Shown: positions 15,627 to 25,077 of the stretch, piece by piece
Layout of the letters: the number at the start of each line of letters is the position of its first letter
Position numbering within the stretch: position 1 is the stretch's first letter
NCBI GenBank assembly: GCA_039024915.1
Contig: JBCCPK010000007.1
Coordinates: 1 to 64,000, forward strand
Length of the DNA stretch: 64,000 nucleotides
Direction of reading: 5' to 3'
From: Pseudomonadota bacterium
GTDB taxonomy: Bacteria > Pseudomonadota > Alphaproteobacteria > Rhizobiales > MH13
The notes under the pieces: generated by a model
Database searches by the model: none
Seen by the model: only the letters and a program-made list of their open reading frames with translations
What the model was told of the DNA's origin: nothing
Translations under genes and position numbers: made by a program

Positions 15627-16385
15627 ATGACCATCACCATTGATGCAACGCCAACACGCCTCACCATCACGATAAACCGACCGCACAAGCGCAACGCGAT
15701 GACAGCGGCGATGTGGGGCGCGGTTAAGGACGCCGTGGAGGCAGAGACAGGCGAACGCCTGATCATACTGCAGGGCACCGGAGGTATCTTCTGCGCGGGC
15801 GCGGACATATCGGAATTCGATTCGCTGCGCGCCAATCCACAAGCCGTCGCCCGATATGACGAGATCAGCGGCGGCGCGTATAGGGCGTTGCGGGCTGCGC
15901 GCGCGCCCACCTTAGCCCTGATTGACGGCGACTGCATGGGCGGCGGGTTGGCAATGGCAGCTGCCTGCGACATCCGCATCGCTAGCGGGAAGGCCCGCTT
16001 TGCGGTCCCGGCCGCCAAGCTGGGGCTTGCCTATCCGCCAGACGCAGCCGCTGATCTGGTGAGGCTCGTCGGTGCTGGAGATGCAAAATGGATCTTTCTG
16101 ACCGCCGAACCGATCGACGCGGCGACCGCGCTGCGTATGGGCCTCATACAGACCCTGATCGACGCAGACCGCTTTGACGCCGACAGCGCGGCATTGATCG
16201 ACGCAATCGAGGCCAAGGCCCGCCTGACGCAAATCGCGGCAAAGTCCGCCGTCAGCGCTGCGCTTGGGACCGGGACAGTGGGTCAAGCAGCCCGCGACGC
16301 GCAGACCTGTTTCGAGTCTGATGATTATGCGGAAGGACGGCAGGCCTTTCGCGATAAACGAAAACCCAATTTCACCGGTCGTTAA
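15627..16385 (+). CDS. Enoyl-CoA hydratase/isomerase family protein
   Basis: This 252-residue crotonase-fold protein has an N-terminal ITINRPHKRNAMTAAMW, an oxyanion-hole segment GGIFCAGADISEFDS and the second oxyanion loop DGDCMGGGLAMAAACDIRIA. The usual catalytic Glu of hydratases follows the second motif in many members; here the stretch reads AKLGLAYPPDAAADLVRLVG, with Tyr-Pro-Pro in that region, so isomerase, hydrolase or another crotonase activity is possible. The start at 15627 fits the beginning of the crotonase domain; upstream open frame overlaps cysE and is spurious. It is divergent from cysE and converges on a hydrolase gene. Confidence 0.88.
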   Translation: MTITIDATPTRLTITINRPHKRNAMTAAMWGAVKDAVEAETGERLIILQGTGGIFCAGADISEFDSLRANPQAVARYDEISGGAYRALRAARAPTLALIDGDCMGGGLAMAAACDIRIASGKARFAVPAAKLGLAYPPDAAADLVRLVGAGDAKWIFLTAEPIDAATALRMGLIQTLIDADRFDADSAALIDAIEAKARLTQIAAKSAVSAALGTGTVGQAARDAQTCFESDDYAEGRQAFRDKRKPNFTGR

Positions 16386-16393
16386 ACCGCCGC

Positions 16394-17161
16394 CTAAAGC
16401 CCATGCCGGTCCAGAAACGCCAAAAAACCCTGCTTGTACTGCTTGTCACCGACCGCCGTCATGTGATCGCGGCGCTCAATGGCAAGATGCTCGCCGGCTG
16501 GCAGCAGGTCCACCAACTCGGCGCCGTCGCCAGAGACATCATCCTTCGTGCCAACAGCGACCAACGCGTGTTGACGGATTGACTGAACATCCTCTTCGGT
16601 AATCGGGTCGCGTGACGCCAGAATACAGGTCGCCAGCGCCTCCCGATCTGACTTGGTCTGCTCGGCAAAGGCGCGGAAGGCACGTCCGACCGGATGGTCC
16701 ACCGCGCTCAGTGATGGCGCACGGAGGGCCTGTGCGATGATCTCCGATCCGCCGATGCCGCGGACCATATTGATACCAAGCCCGGCAAAACAAACCGCCG
16801 CGACCCGCTCCGGCGCATCGAGACATAAGAATGCTGAAATCCGGGCGCCCATTGAGTAGCCCATAACGATTGCCTGTTCGATGCCCAGATGATCGAGCAG
16901 ACGCTGCGCATCGCCAGCCATCAGGCGCGATGGGTAGGCGGCGGGATCGTAGAGCTTTTCGCTCTCCCCATGCCCGCGATTATCGATCGCAATGGCGCGG
17001 TAGCCAGCCGTCTCAAGGGCTTCAAACCAGCGGGGCCCGACCCAGTTAATCTGACTGTTCGACGCGAAGCCATGGATCAGGAGTACAGGGAGTTTGCTCG
17101 CCCTGCCCTCGCCACTATCGCGAAATGCGAGGGTGACACCGTCGCTCACAAATGTCTGCAT
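16394..17161 (-). CDS. Alpha/beta hydrolase
   Basis: From the ATG at 17161 (MQTFVSDGVTLAFRDSGEG) this is a 255-residue serine hydrolase. Landmarks are LLIHGFASNSQINW (oxyanion loop), AIDNRGHGESEK, the nucleophile elbow GYSMGAR and a C-terminal RRDHMTAVGD carrying the catalytic His. No signal peptide is present with this start; the 55 upstream codons are Arg/Ala-rich and run into the divergent zinc-protein promoter. Substrate is unknown. It is a single gene, divergent from the zf-CHCC gene. Confidence 0.88.
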   Translation of the reverse strand: MQTFVSDGVTLAFRDSGEGRASKLPVLLIHGFASNSQINWVGPRWFEALETAGYRAIAIDNRGHGESEKLYDPAAYPSRLMAGDAQRLLDHLGIEQAIVMGYSMGARISAFLCLDAPERVAAVCFAGLGINMVRGIGGSEIIAQALRAPSLSAVDHPVGRAFRAFAEQTKSDREALATCILASRDPITEEDVQSIRQHALVAVGTKDDVSGDGAELVDLLPAGEHLAIERRDHMTAVGDKQYKQGFLAFLDRHGL

Positions 17162-17294
17162 TGCGGGCCGCCCCTGTTGATTGATCTGAGCTGGAATGCG
17201 CGGCGAAAGGCTCGCGCACGCCGCTTGCCGCGCGCTATGTGCCGCGCTAGACCGGGAACGCGCAAGCCTGATCATCGTAAAGCGGGACACGAAG

Positions 17295-17552
17295 ATGGCC
17301 GACAAGGCAATTCTGCACGTGCACAATCACGAAGGGCTACCCAAGATTTATGTGGGGGCCCGATCGTTCATGTGTATCGGCGCCAAGCCGCCTTTCGACC
17401 ATCCGCACGTTTTCCTGACGTTTGGCGACGAGAACGAGAAGGTTTGCCCCTATTGCTCGACGCTTTATGTCTATGACCCGACGCTCGGCCCAATGGAGGC
17501 TCGGCCAGCCAGCGCCGTCTGGCATGGGGAAAGCGTCGCCGAAAGCGCCTGA
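17295..17552 (+). CDS. Zinc-finger (zf-CHCC) protein, NDUFS6-like
   Basis: This 85-residue protein ends in a zinc site with the pattern HPHVFLTFGDENEKVCPYCS, the CHCC finger found in the complex I accessory subunit NDUFS6/NUMM and its bacterial relatives. It begins MADKAILHVHNHEGLPKIYV, and FMCIGAKPPFDHPH provides the first Cys and His. In alphaproteobacteria such proteins are considered accessory to respiratory complex I; that role here is inferred from family alone. It ends 5 nt before the flavin monooxygenase gene, so the two are probably translated from one message. Confidence 0.87.
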   Translation: MADKAILHVHNHEGLPKIYVGARSFMCIGAKPPFDHPHVFLTFGDENEKVCPYCSTLYVYDPTLGPMEARPASAVWHGESVAESA

Positions 17553-17557
17553 CACCC

Positions 17558-18670
17558 TTGAACAAAGAGCCGTTTCGAATCGTCGGCGGCGGGATTGCCG
17601 GCCTCACAGCAGTGCTATGTCTCGCCAAGCGAGGCCTGGCCTCTCAGCTCTTTGAAAGAGCGCCACAATTTGAGGAAGTTGGCGCAGGTCTTCAGCTATC
17701 GCCCAACGCGCTCAAGGTTTTGTTTGCGCTGGGCCTTCGGGACAAACTCGAGGGCCATGCAGTCGCCCCGTCACGGATTGCCATTCACAGCGGGCTTTCA
17801 GGCCGTCCCATCGCCCATGTGCCTTTAGGCAAGACTGCCGAACAACGCTACGGGACGCCCTATTGGGTGATGCATCGCGCCGACCTTCAGCGTGTACTCG
17901 TCGAGGCCTGTACCGCGAGCGAACTGATCACTCTGCAGACAGATCGCGATATCGCGCCTGACGTCGGCGTTGACGATGGTGGGGACCATCTGCCAACAAT
18001 CGCTGCAGACGGCGTCAACTCGCGTTGGCGTTCCGCCATCCGTAATGACGCCGCAACCCGATTTACCGGCACAGTCGCGTGGCGCGCTGTAACACAGAGC
18101 GACAGCAGTGAAGCCAGCAACCCCGAAACACAGGTCTGGTTCGGACCAAATGCTCATCTGGTCAGCTATCCGCTTCGTGGCGGACGCGCGAGAAACCTCG
18201 TCGCCATCGCCCGGACAAACAAAATCGAGGGCATGCTTGATGCATTTGCAGCCTGGAGCGGAGACATTCGCGACCGGCTCATGGGCTGCCGAGACTGGAG
18301 CCCTTGGCCTTTGAAAGCCGTCGACCCAAAAGGGGCCTGGTACAAACACGACACCGTCCTTTTGGGCGATTCTGCCCACGCCATGCTGCCGTTTGCCGCG
18401 CAGGGTGCTGCGATGGCCATAGAAGACGCGTGGGTACTCGCACAGTTCTTGAGCCAACCAGTCGAGCCAGCTCAAGCTTTTGTGCGTTTCGAGGCCGCCA
18501 GGAAGGCACGGGTCTCAAGGGTTTGGCGTGAAGCGGAGCGCAATGGACGAATCTATCATATGACCGGACCCATGGCCTTGGGCCGCGATACGGTCATGCG
18601 AGCCAGTGGGCCGCAGCGTCTTCTGGCACGCTACGACTGGCTTTACGGGTGGTCGCCTGAAGGTTTGTAA
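17558..18670 (+). CDS. FAD-dependent monooxygenase (PHBH/UbiH-like)
   Basis: This 370-residue class A flavoprotein hydroxylase begins at a TTG codon. It shows the dinucleotide fold IVGGGIAGLTAVLCLAKRG, a glutamate at the end of the second strand (FERAPQFEEVGAGLQLSPNA), the DG-type motif AADGVNSRWR and the GD motif LLGDSAHAMLPFAAQGAAMA. This fits salicylate/3-hydroxybenzoate hydroxylase-like enzymes, which use NAD(P)H and O2 to hydroxylate aromatic rings. No ring-cleavage gene is nearby, so the substrate is open. It follows the zinc protein gene by 5 nt and converges on the acyl-CoA synthetase gene. Confidence 0.9.
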   Translation: MNKEPFRIVGGGIAGLTAVLCLAKRGLASQLFERAPQFEEVGAGLQLSPNALKVLFALGLRDKLEGHAVAPSRIAIHSGLSGRPIAHVPLGKTAEQRYGTPYWVMHRADLQRVLVEACTASELITLQTDRDIAPDVGVDDGGDHLPTIAADGVNSRWRSAIRNDAATRFTGTVAWRAVTQSDSSEASNPETQVWFGPNAHLVSYPLRGGRARNLVAIARTNKIEGMLDAFAAWSGDIRDRLMGCRDWSPWPLKAVDPKGAWYKHDTVLLGDSAHAMLPFAAQGAAMAIEDAWVLAQFLSQPVEPAQAFVRFEAARKARVSRVWREAERNGRIYHMTGPMALGRDTVMRASGPQRLLARYDWLYGWSPEGL

Positions 18671-18701
18671 CCTTGGCGCTCGCTTAGATCCGCGACCTTT
18701 C

Positions 18702-20369
18702 TTAAGCCGCCTTCGCGCTTGAATTTTCGGGGGCAGCGAGCGCATCAATCGCGCCGTAGTTCAGCTTACCGGTTCCAAGAACGGGAAGAGCCTCAACGCT
18801 CACAACCTTTTTCGGGATCATCAGCTCTGACACGCCCGCTTTTTTGGCCCAGGCTAGGAGCTCCTTGGTTTTCGGATCTTCCTTTTCGGTGACCAGAACC
18901 AGTTGTTCGCCCTTGCGCTTGTCGGGGACAGCGCAAACCGCGTGGTTCACACCCGGCCAGACCTCACTGACATAGGCCTCGACAGCACTGAGCGAAACCA
19001 TCTCGCCGCCCAGCTTTGCGAAGCGCTTCGCGCGACCCTTGATGGTAATCCGGCCATCCTCGTCGAGGTCGACAATGTCGCCGGTATCGTGCCAGCCACC
19101 CTCCAGCGGCTGAATGACACCGGGTTCGTCGCGCATCATGTAGCCCGCCATGACGTTGGGTCCGCGAACCTTGAGCCGACCACCTTCATTCAGGCCAGGA
19201 ACCGGGTCGAGCTTGAACTCAATTGCGGGCATGACATAGCCCACAGTGCCCGAGACATTGTCGTCGAGATGATTGGCAGCAATGACCGGGGCAGCTTCAG
19301 TCGCGCCGTAGCCCTCAAGCAGATCGATATCGAAACGTTCGCGGAAAAGACGACGCGTCTCGTCTTTGACCCGCTCAGCTCCCAGCACCATCAGCCGCAC
19401 GTTGGAGAAATCTTCTTTGTCCGCCGCCTTGATCCAACCGTTCACAAACGTATCGGTTGAGACCACAATTTTGGCGCCGGACCGGCGGACGTGGCTTGGT
19501 ATCTCCTTGTAGTGAAGCGGCGAGGGATAAAAATAAGCCCCGACGCCCAGAACGATGCCTGCGATCAGACCGGCGGTTAGCCCAAACGAATGGAACACCG
19601 GTAGCGCCGTAAAGAAGCGATCTCCGGGCCGTAGATCGATGATCTGGCTGAACTGCCAGCAGTTCGACAGAAGGTTTGCATGGGTCAACGCCACCCCTTT
19701 GGGCACGCCCTCGGTGCCGGAGGTGAACAACAACACAGCGACGGCATCGGGGGATAAAGAGGCACCTTTCGCCCGCCGGGCACCAAGCTTCAGGCGCGCC
19801 ATGCCCTTGACCTTGTCCATGGTGCCGATCTGCGCACGGACGTCTTCGGTCCAGACGAAGCGGCAGCGCCGGGACAGGCCCTCAACGAGGTCTTCAAGTC
19901 CGGCTTTTTCTATGAACGCGCGTGAGGAGACAATCACGTTAATCTCAGCGGTTTCACAGGCCGCCGTCAGGCTGCGCAGGCCCGCTGAGTAGTTGAGCAT
20001 GGCCGGGATGATCCCTGCCGCCTGGCAAGCGAAGAAAACAGCTGCAACCCCGGACGCGTTTGGCAGGAGGACGCCAAGCGGCTTTCCGGACGGATCAAGA
20101 GCGGACAGCTTGTCGCCGAGCAACAGCGCGCCAAGGGTCAGCCGATCATAGGTCAGAGGCGTCTTCTGAAAATCATCAACGATGACCGTGCTACCGCCAT
20201 GGTGTGCGCGAGCGTCGAGCAATGCCGTGTACAGGGTTTGTCGCCATGGTTCCGCGCCAGCTTCAGGAAGTGTAACGCTGCGCTTGCCGACGGATTGGCT
20301 TTTGCCATTGGGCAGCGCGCCGCCGACAAAGCGAGGCTCGACGGCCTGCGATTCCACCTGTTGCAGCAT
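18702..20369 (-). CDS. AMP-dependent acyl-CoA/acyl-ACP synthetase
   Basis: This 555-residue adenylate-forming enzyme activates an acyl chain with ATP. It has the P-loop LLFTSGTEGVPKGVALTH, then LLEGYGATEAAPVIA, HDTGDIVDLDEDGRITIKGR and the closing lysine loop GTGKLNYGAID. The layout recalls the synthetase half of the Aas protein (2-acylglycerophosphoethanolamine acyltransferase/acyl-ACP synthetase) without the acyltransferase half. A strong GAGGAGGATTATCA site precedes the ATG. It is a single gene, converging on the monooxygenase. The chain-length preference cannot be read from sequence. Confidence 0.92.
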   Translation of the reverse strand: MLQQVESQAVEPRFVGGALPNGKSQSVGKRSVTLPEAGAEPWRQTLYTALLDARAHHGGSTVIVDDFQKTPLTYDRLTLGALLLGDKLSALDPSGKPLGVLLPNASGVAAVFFACQAAGIIPAMLNYSAGLRSLTAACETAEINVIVSSRAFIEKAGLEDLVEGLSRRCRFVWTEDVRAQIGTMDKVKGMARLKLGARRAKGASLSPDAVAVLLFTSGTEGVPKGVALTHANLLSNCWQFSQIIDLRPGDRFFTALPVFHSFGLTAGLIAGIVLGVGAYFYPSPLHYKEIPSHVRRSGAKIVVSTDTFVNGWIKAADKEDFSNVRLMVLGAERVKDETRRLFRERFDIDLLEGYGATEAAPVIAANHLDDNVSGTVGYVMPAIEFKLDPVPGLNEGGRLKVRGPNVMAGYMMRDEPGVIQPLEGGWHDTGDIVDLDEDGRITIKGRAKRFAKLGGEMVSLSAVEAYVSEVWPGVNHAVCAVPDKRKGEQLVLVTEKEDPKTKELLAWAKKAGVSELMIPKKVVSVEALPVLGTGKLNYGAIDALAAPENSSAKAA

Positions 20370-20753
20370 TGATAATCCTCCTCAAGCGCCGGCGCGCCGC
20401 GTTCGTCGCAGCATCCATGTTCGGGTTTATGCGTAGCCTAGCATATAAGCGATTGCTACTCGAAACCAAATTTGGGGGGGGGCAAACTGCTCTAGCTGGA
20501 TGGAGGCGTCCGGTACAAGCCCCCCTCCCGTCGGTGAACAAGCCGATTGCGACAACCCAGCCCATGGGCAACTCCTGGGGACACGGTTGCAAGCAGCCGG
20601 CACTTGCTCATTTGTCGCGACAAACACCGCTTATGGCTGTGCCATATGGGCGGGCCATGTTTGTCGGCATTTTGGCGGGCTGACAGGAGCGAATGGTGAA
20701 GGAGGACTCGACCTGCACCGCAGTCGGGTCGCAGGTCCACTGCCTGGCAAGAG
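20370..20753. other. 384-bp intergenic stretch
   Basis: This lies between the acyl-CoA synthetase start and the 3' end of tRNA-Leu. It holds the synthetase promoter, a run of about nine G near 20,473 and a hairpin at 20710-20737 (GACCTGC paired with GCAGGTC) that may stop transcription from the tRNA. I see no credible gene. Confidence 0.5.
20710..20737 (-). terminator. Possible terminator after tRNA-Leu
   Basis: GACCTGC and GCAGGTC pair perfectly with a 14-base loop that can extend the stem partly. It lies 17 nt past the tRNA 3' end on the minus strand. There is no clear U-run, so the call is weak. Confidence 0.4.
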
Positions 20754-20839
20754 TGGTGCGGGCGGCGGGACTTGAACCCGCACGGCCTAGGGCCTCGGGA
20801 TTTTAAGTCCCGTGTGTCTACCGATTCCACCACGCCCGC
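20754..20839 (-). tRNA. tRNA-Leu (anticodon UAA)
   Basis: On the minus strand the 86-nt gene begins GCGGGCGTGGTGGAATCGG, has the D-loop GGTAGACAC, the anticodon stem CGGGA/TCCCG around loop CTTAAAA (anticodon TAA, reading UUA), a long variable arm typical of leucine tRNAs, the T-arm GCGGGTTCAAGTCCCGC and an encoded CCA end. The acceptor stem GCGGGCG pairs with CGCCCGC. UUA is a rare codon in a GC-rich genome, so this is probably its dedicated reader. Confidence 0.97.
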
Positions 20840-20856
20840 ATCTTGTTCGCCTGTGC

Positions 20857-21372
20857 TCACCCTTCCTTCGCGATCGGCGGCACGAACGAGTAGCCCAAAT
20901 CCCAAGGGAAGTAGATCCATGTATCCTGACTGACCTCGGTGACGAAGCTGTCCACAAGCGGTCGCCCCTTAGGTTTGGCGTAAACGGTCGCAAAGTGCGC
21001 TTTGGGCAGCATTTCCCGCAGCGCCTGGGCGGTTTTCCCCGTGTCGACGAGATCATCGATCAGCAACACGTTTTCACCCCCGCTCTCTAACAACTGCGGC
21101 GAGATCGCCTTGAGAACGTAGATTTCCCCCTGCATTTGCTCGCCGGAACCCTCGTAATCGTAGCTCGCAACCGACACGGTATCGATGGTGCGGATGTTCA
21201 GTTCACGGCAGACAATCGCTGCCGGAACCAGACCGCCGCGGGTCACCGAGACCATAGCGTCGAACGGCCCCTTGTCCGCCAGCCGCCAGGCCAAAGCCCG
21301 AGCATCGCGGTGGAACTGATCCCACGAAACGGGAAATGCTTTGTCGTTGAGGCTTTCGCTCATCGGATGCAT
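20857..21372 (-). CDS. gpt: Xanthine phosphoribosyltransferase
   Basis: This 171-residue purine salvage enzyme joins xanthine or guanine to PRPP. It begins with [19 protein letters not shown], has [19 protein letters not shown], and the PRPP loop [20 protein letters not shown], as in Escherichia coli Gpt. The end [18 protein letters not shown] matches the family's nucleobase lid. A second ATG three codons in is an alternative start. It ends 17 nt upstream of tRNA-Leu and follows the CinA-like gene by 17 nt, so the two proteins are probably co-transcribed. Confidence 0.95.
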   Translation of the reverse strand: MHPMSESLNDKAFPVSWDQFHRDARALAWRLADKGPFDAMVSVTRGGLVPAAIVCRELNIRTIDTVSVASYDYEGSGEQMQGEIYVLKAISPQLLESGGENVLLIDDLVDTGKTAQALREMLPKAHFATVYAKPKGRPLVDSFVTEVSQDTWIYFPWDLGYSFVPPIAKEG

Positions 21373-21389
21373 GTCTCCTGCAAGGTCTC

Positions 21390-22133
21390 TCAGGCCGAGG
21401 GCGGTTTATCGGCAAGGCTTGCGCGCAGCTTGTGAGCCGCAGCGCTTGCTGCGTCAAGCGCCTCACGGTCCCTTGAACGAAGCACGATCTCGGTCGTGAA
21501 CGCGCCATCCACCATCTTCGGATAGCTGCCAACGGAAACGGTCGGATGGGCCGTGGCGATGTCGGCAAGCTCACCAGCCAGGTCACCCTCACCGCAGGAG
21601 AACGGAACGATCTCCACCGCCAGCGGTTCGCCGCCATCAAGCGTCGGCAGGACGCTTTCCAGCATTGCCGAGAAAATCGACGGGACGCCTGCCATGACAA
21701 AAACGTTGCCGATCCGAAACCCCGGCGCGATGGACACGGGGTTATCAATCAACTCAGCGCCGTCCGGAAGCCTGGTCATCCGTTCGCGGGCGGCATTCAT
21801 GTTACGCCCGGTTGCGTCATACCAGTCTGACAGCAGCTTGTAGGCTCTCGGGTCGACGGCGATACCGACACCAAAGGCTTCCGCGATCGAGTCGGCGGTG
21901 ATGTCATCGTGCGTGGGTCCGATGCCCCCCGAGGTAAAAACATAGGAATTGGCCGCTCGCAGTGCATTGACTGCCGAAACAATCGCGTCCGTCCGGTCAG
22001 CAACGACCCGCACTTCCGTCAGATCGATACCGACCATTGTCAGAGCATCCGCAAGCGTCCCGATGTTCCGGTCCTTCGTTTTGCCAGACAAAATCTCATC
22101 GCCAATGACAAGAAAAGCTGCAGTCGCCACCAT
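21390..22133 (-). CDS. CinA-like molybdopterin-binding domain protein
   Basis: This 247-residue protein matches the N-terminal competence/damage-inducible CinA domain, which has the MoCF fold: [40 protein letters not shown], and [20 protein letters not shown]. It lacks the C-terminal pyridine-nucleotide amidase domain of full CinA, as is usual for the shorter alphaproteobacterial form. Relatives hydrolyse ADP-ribose-like or NAD-related pyrophosphates; the role here is unproven. It precedes gpt on the minus strand and is divergent from sfsA across 157 bp. Confidence 0.9.
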   Translation of the reverse strand: MVATAAFLVIGDEILSGKTKDRNIGTLADALTMVGIDLTEVRVVADRTDAIVSAVNALRAANSYVFTSGGIGPTHDDITADSIAEAFGVGIAVDPRAYKLLSDWYDATGRNMNAARERMTRLPDGAELIDNPVSIAPGFRIGNVFVMAGVPSIFSAMLESVLPTLDGGEPLAVEIVPFSCGEGDLAGELADIATAHPTVSVGSYPKMVDGAFTTEIVLRSRDREALDAASAAAHKLRASLADKPPSA

Positions 22134-22290
22134 TGTAGTTTCACGCTCACCGATTGTGTTCTGACGCTAACCGCCGGTCGATCCCATCGCTGCCAAGGAG
22201 CGCGCCACATCGACCGGTCTAATCTGCTTGTGGGCAAGGGCTTAGCGGTGCCGGTGGGATGTTGCAATTTGCTGATTGCGCCACATTGGT

Positions 22291-23028
22291 ATGAGCATGG
22301 AGTTTCCCACACCCCTGTTCGAAGCGCGCCTCATCAAACGCTACAAGCGGTTCCTCGCAGACGTTGAAATGCGCACGGGGCCGGATGCAGGCCAAATGAT
22401 CACCGTGCACTGCCCCAACCCCGGCTCAATGATGGGCCTCGCTCGGCCCGGTGCCACGATCTGGGTATCGAAGTCGAGCAATCCGAAACGCAAACTCGCC
22501 TACACCTACGAGTTGGAACAGGTCGATGGGCCGGGCGAGCCGGCGATTGTTGGGATCAATACGATGCATCCCAACAAGCTTGCCGAAGAAGCAATACGCA
22601 TCGGGCTCCTACCTGAGCTTGGCCCAATCGGCACCATTGTGCGCGAACAAAAGTATGGACAGAATTCGCGCATTGACCTGCTTCTTGCCGGCCCGGACGG
22701 TTCGGACACCTATGTTGAAGTCAAAAATGTTCATCTCATGCGTGAAGCTGGGCATCTGGAGTTCCCAGACAGCGTGACGGCTCGCGGGGCGAAGCACCTT
22801 GGAGAGCTGGCATCGATGGTCGAGCAGGGTCACCGCTCAGTGCTGGTTTTCATAGCCCAATGGCCGCATGCCAAAACCTTAGGTTTGGCGCGCGATCTCG
22901 ATCCTGCCTATGGAAGAGCAATGGACGATGCGGTCGGGCGCGGCGTTGAAGTCTACGCTGTTGACTGCCTGCCAAGTCTCGAGGGAATTCAGCCGCGCGG
23001 ACGCATACAAGTCGTGTTGGACGCTTGA
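22291..23028 (+). CDS. sfsA: DNA/RNA nuclease SfsA
   Basis: This protein of about 245 residues carries the SfsA hallmarks: an N-terminal FEARLIKRYKRFLADVEM, the CPNPGSMMGLARPG segment and a restriction-endonuclease-like core SRIDLLLAG then TYVEVKNVHLM, followed by FPDSVTARGAKHLGEL. SfsA was first linked to sugar-fermentation stimulation and is now annotated as a nuclease. ATG at 22291 or 22297 are both possible; the TTG at 22276 is less likely. The gene stands alone, divergent from the CinA-like gene and converging on the FkbM methyltransferase gene. Confidence 0.93.
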   Translation: MSMEFPTPLFEARLIKRYKRFLADVEMRTGPDAGQMITVHCPNPGSMMGLARPGATIWVSKSSNPKRKLAYTYELEQVDGPGEPAIVGINTMHPNKLAEEAIRIGLLPELGPIGTIVREQKYGQNSRIDLLLAGPDGSDTYVEVKNVHLMREAGHLEFPDSVTARGAKHLGELASMVEQGHRSVLVFIAQWPHAKTLGLARDLDPAYGRAMDDAVGRGVEVYAVDCLPSLEGIQPRGRIQVVLDA

Positions 23029-23042
23029 GGCGCTGCGCGAGT

Positions 23043-23921
23043 TTACCCGGTCGCCGGCCGGGTCAACACCACGTTCAAGCGGGTCGAAAGAACGAGCTGA
23101 TAACCCCTCTTGCGGGCGAGGTCGATGCAGTCGATCTGCCAGCTTTCCGGACTGTTTTCCAGTATAAGCACCGACGGCCACAGTGTAGCAGGCGCAGCTT
23201 CGAAAAACGGGGCGAGTGCGATGTCTTCGGCACCCTCAATATCGATCTTCATTGCATCGATACGTTGAAGGCCGAGGTCTGAAACCAAAGCCGCAAGTGG
23301 CTTGGCAGAAACGCTAATTTCCGTTGCACTGCCGCTGTTGCCGGCGAGACGACGCATTGATGTCTCACCGGCGTTTTGCTCGTCAACGAAAAGACTGATT
23401 GCGCCGTCAATGTCCGCAATCGCAAGCTGAATAGCCTCGATTGGCACGCCGGGGTTGAAGGCAATGTTCGTTTGCAAGCGTTGATGTATTTTCGGCTGCG
23501 GCTCGATGGCGATAATTCGCGCGTGCGGTCCGGAGCAGCTGGCAGCGAAAAAGCTGTAGGCCCCAACGTTGGCGCCAATATCAAGGAAGACCGCGTCGGC
23601 TGGTAAGGCGCGTGCGAGCAGTGCCCGCTCGTCGGGGTCGAAATACTGAGGCGTGAAGAGCAGACGCTTTTCGGCAAGATTGCCGCGGGGATCAATGCGC
23701 AGTTTGTGCCCAAAGACCTCAACGTCGGCCACATCTGGGACAGCAGACATCGCGAGGCGACGGGCAAGATAGGCCATCCTCTTTGCAAGGTAGCCGGTTC
23801 CACGCGAACTTGAGAAAGCTCGAAAACGCCGTGCGCGATCGTTCAACTCAAAACGGCCCCAAGGGGAGCCGGAGGCGTCCGAGGGCGTTGTATCCGATCC
23901 ACTGTGTGCGTGTGCGTTCAT
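23043..23921 (-). CDS. FkbM family methyltransferase
   Basis: This 292-residue SAM-dependent methyltransferase has motif I VFLDIGANVGAYSFFAASC, motif II IIAIEPQPKIHQRLQTNI and the FkbM-type segment RIDAMKIDIEGAEDIALAPF near residues 219-238. FkbM-like enzymes methylate hydroxyl groups on sugars, polyketides and other small molecules. The first 55 residues are Ser/Arg-rich and probably disordered. No glycan cluster is close by, so the acceptor is unknown. It converges on sfsA with a 14-bp gap and diverges from the methionine aminopeptidase gene. Confidence 0.88.
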   Translation of the reverse strand: MNAHAHSGSDTTPSDASGSPWGRFELNDRARRFRAFSSSRGTGYLAKRMAYLARRLAMSAVPDVADVEVFGHKLRIDPRGNLAEKRLLFTPQYFDPDERALLARALPADAVFLDIGANVGAYSFFAASCSGPHARIIAIEPQPKIHQRLQTNIAFNPGVPIEAIQLAIADIDGAISLFVDEQNAGETSMRRLAGNSGSATEISVSAKPLAALVSDLGLQRIDAMKIDIEGAEDIALAPFFEAAPATLWPSVLILENSPESWQIDCIDLARKRGYQLVLSTRLNVVLTRPATG

Positions 23922-24166
23922 GTAGCCGTCTTGTAGCCTCTTCTTTTGCGCTAAAAATCAGTCTATAGAACCACTTGCAAGCGGTCTTCCTTGCGGGGGC
24001 ACCGATTTTAGGCGGGCAAATATCGTGATTGGCGTGATGAGGAAACCTGCGTTGCGCTCTAATCGCTGCGATAATGGCAAACGACCGCACTGTGATCGGC
24101 ACCTTTTGTGACACCCGTCTTGGTCACTTGTTTGAGGTAGTGAAGAGCAGGAATTCGAGCCGACTG

Positions 24167-24982
24167 ATGCTGCAGACCCAACCCCAAATCCGTTTGTTCG
24201 GGCCCGAAGCTTTCGAAGGTATGCATCGCGCCGGCCAGCTGACGGCAACGATCCTCGATCAGATCACTGACCTGATCAAACCCGGCGTCACAACCCAGCA
24301 GATTGATGACGCGGTGATGGATTTTGCCCGCGAGAATGGCGCTGTCCCTGCAACGCTCAACTATCGCGGTTACACGAAAGCAAGCTGCACATCGATCAAC
24401 CATGTGGTGTGCCACGGCATCCCCAACACCAAACCTCTACGGCAGGGCGACATCATCAATGTCGACGTCACGCTCATTTATGATGGCTGGCACGGCGACT
24501 CGAGCCGGATGTATTCGGTCGGGGCGCTTAAGCGCGCGCCGGAACGCCTGATGGAGGTCACCTACAAAGCGCTGATGCGGGGCATTGCGGCTGCACGGCC
24601 AGGCAACCGGACGGGCGATATCGGGCATGCCATCCAAAGCTTTGCGGAAGCGGAGCGTTGCTCCATCGTGCGCGACTTTTGCGGCCATGGCATCGGCGAC
24701 GTGTTTCACTTGCCGCCCAACATTCTGCACTATGGGAGGCCCGGCGAAGGCATCGACCTGCGCCCAGGAATGATTTTCACCATTGAGCCGATGATCAACA
24801 TCGGTCGTCCGCACGTTAAAATCCTGTCGGATGGCTGGACCGCGGTAACCCGCGACCGGTCCCTTTCGGCCCAGTATGAGCATTCGATCGGCATAACCGA
24901 AGACGGCTGCGAGATCTTCACCAGCTCACCGGCTGGCCTGTTTGCACCAGCAAGCTTGCGCGACGCGGTCCGGGCAAGCTGA
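24167..24982 (+). CDS. map: Methionine aminopeptidase, type I
   Basis: The enzyme removes the initiator Met from new proteins. The five metal ligands are visible: the Asp pair around DIINVDVTLIYDGWHGDSSR, His in FCGHGIGDVFH, Glu in FTIEPMINIG and Glu in QYEHSIGIT; NHVVCHGIP supplies the substrate-side His. I start at 24167 (MLQTQPQIRLFGPEAFEGMH), which matches the usual N terminus and gives 271 residues. An ATG at 24074 would add 31 residues not expected in the family. RadC follows on the same strand after about 95 bp, so they may share a transcript. Confidence 0.93.
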   Translation: MLQTQPQIRLFGPEAFEGMHRAGQLTATILDQITDLIKPGVTTQQIDDAVMDFARENGAVPATLNYRGYTKASCTSINHVVCHGIPNTKPLRQGDIINVDVTLIYDGWHGDSSRMYSVGALKRAPERLMEVTYKALMRGIAAARPGNRTGDIGHAIQSFAEAERCSIVRDFCGHGIGDVFHLPPNILHYGRPGEGIDLRPGMIFTIEPMINIGRPHVKILSDGWTAVTRDRSLSAQYEHSIGITEDGCEIFTSSPAGLFAPASLRDAVRAS

Positions 24983-25077
24983 AGGGGCAGGCTTGGATTG
25001 GCGGGTTGGGCTTCATCAATGTCATCGGCGGGCAATGTCGAAGGCCTACCGTCTGAAGGCCCTTCAAAGCGCTGTCG

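Noticed and set aside
20492-20920. 142-codon open frame over tRNA-Leu
   Set aside because: It covers the tRNA and the gpt 3' end and has no ribosome site or homology.
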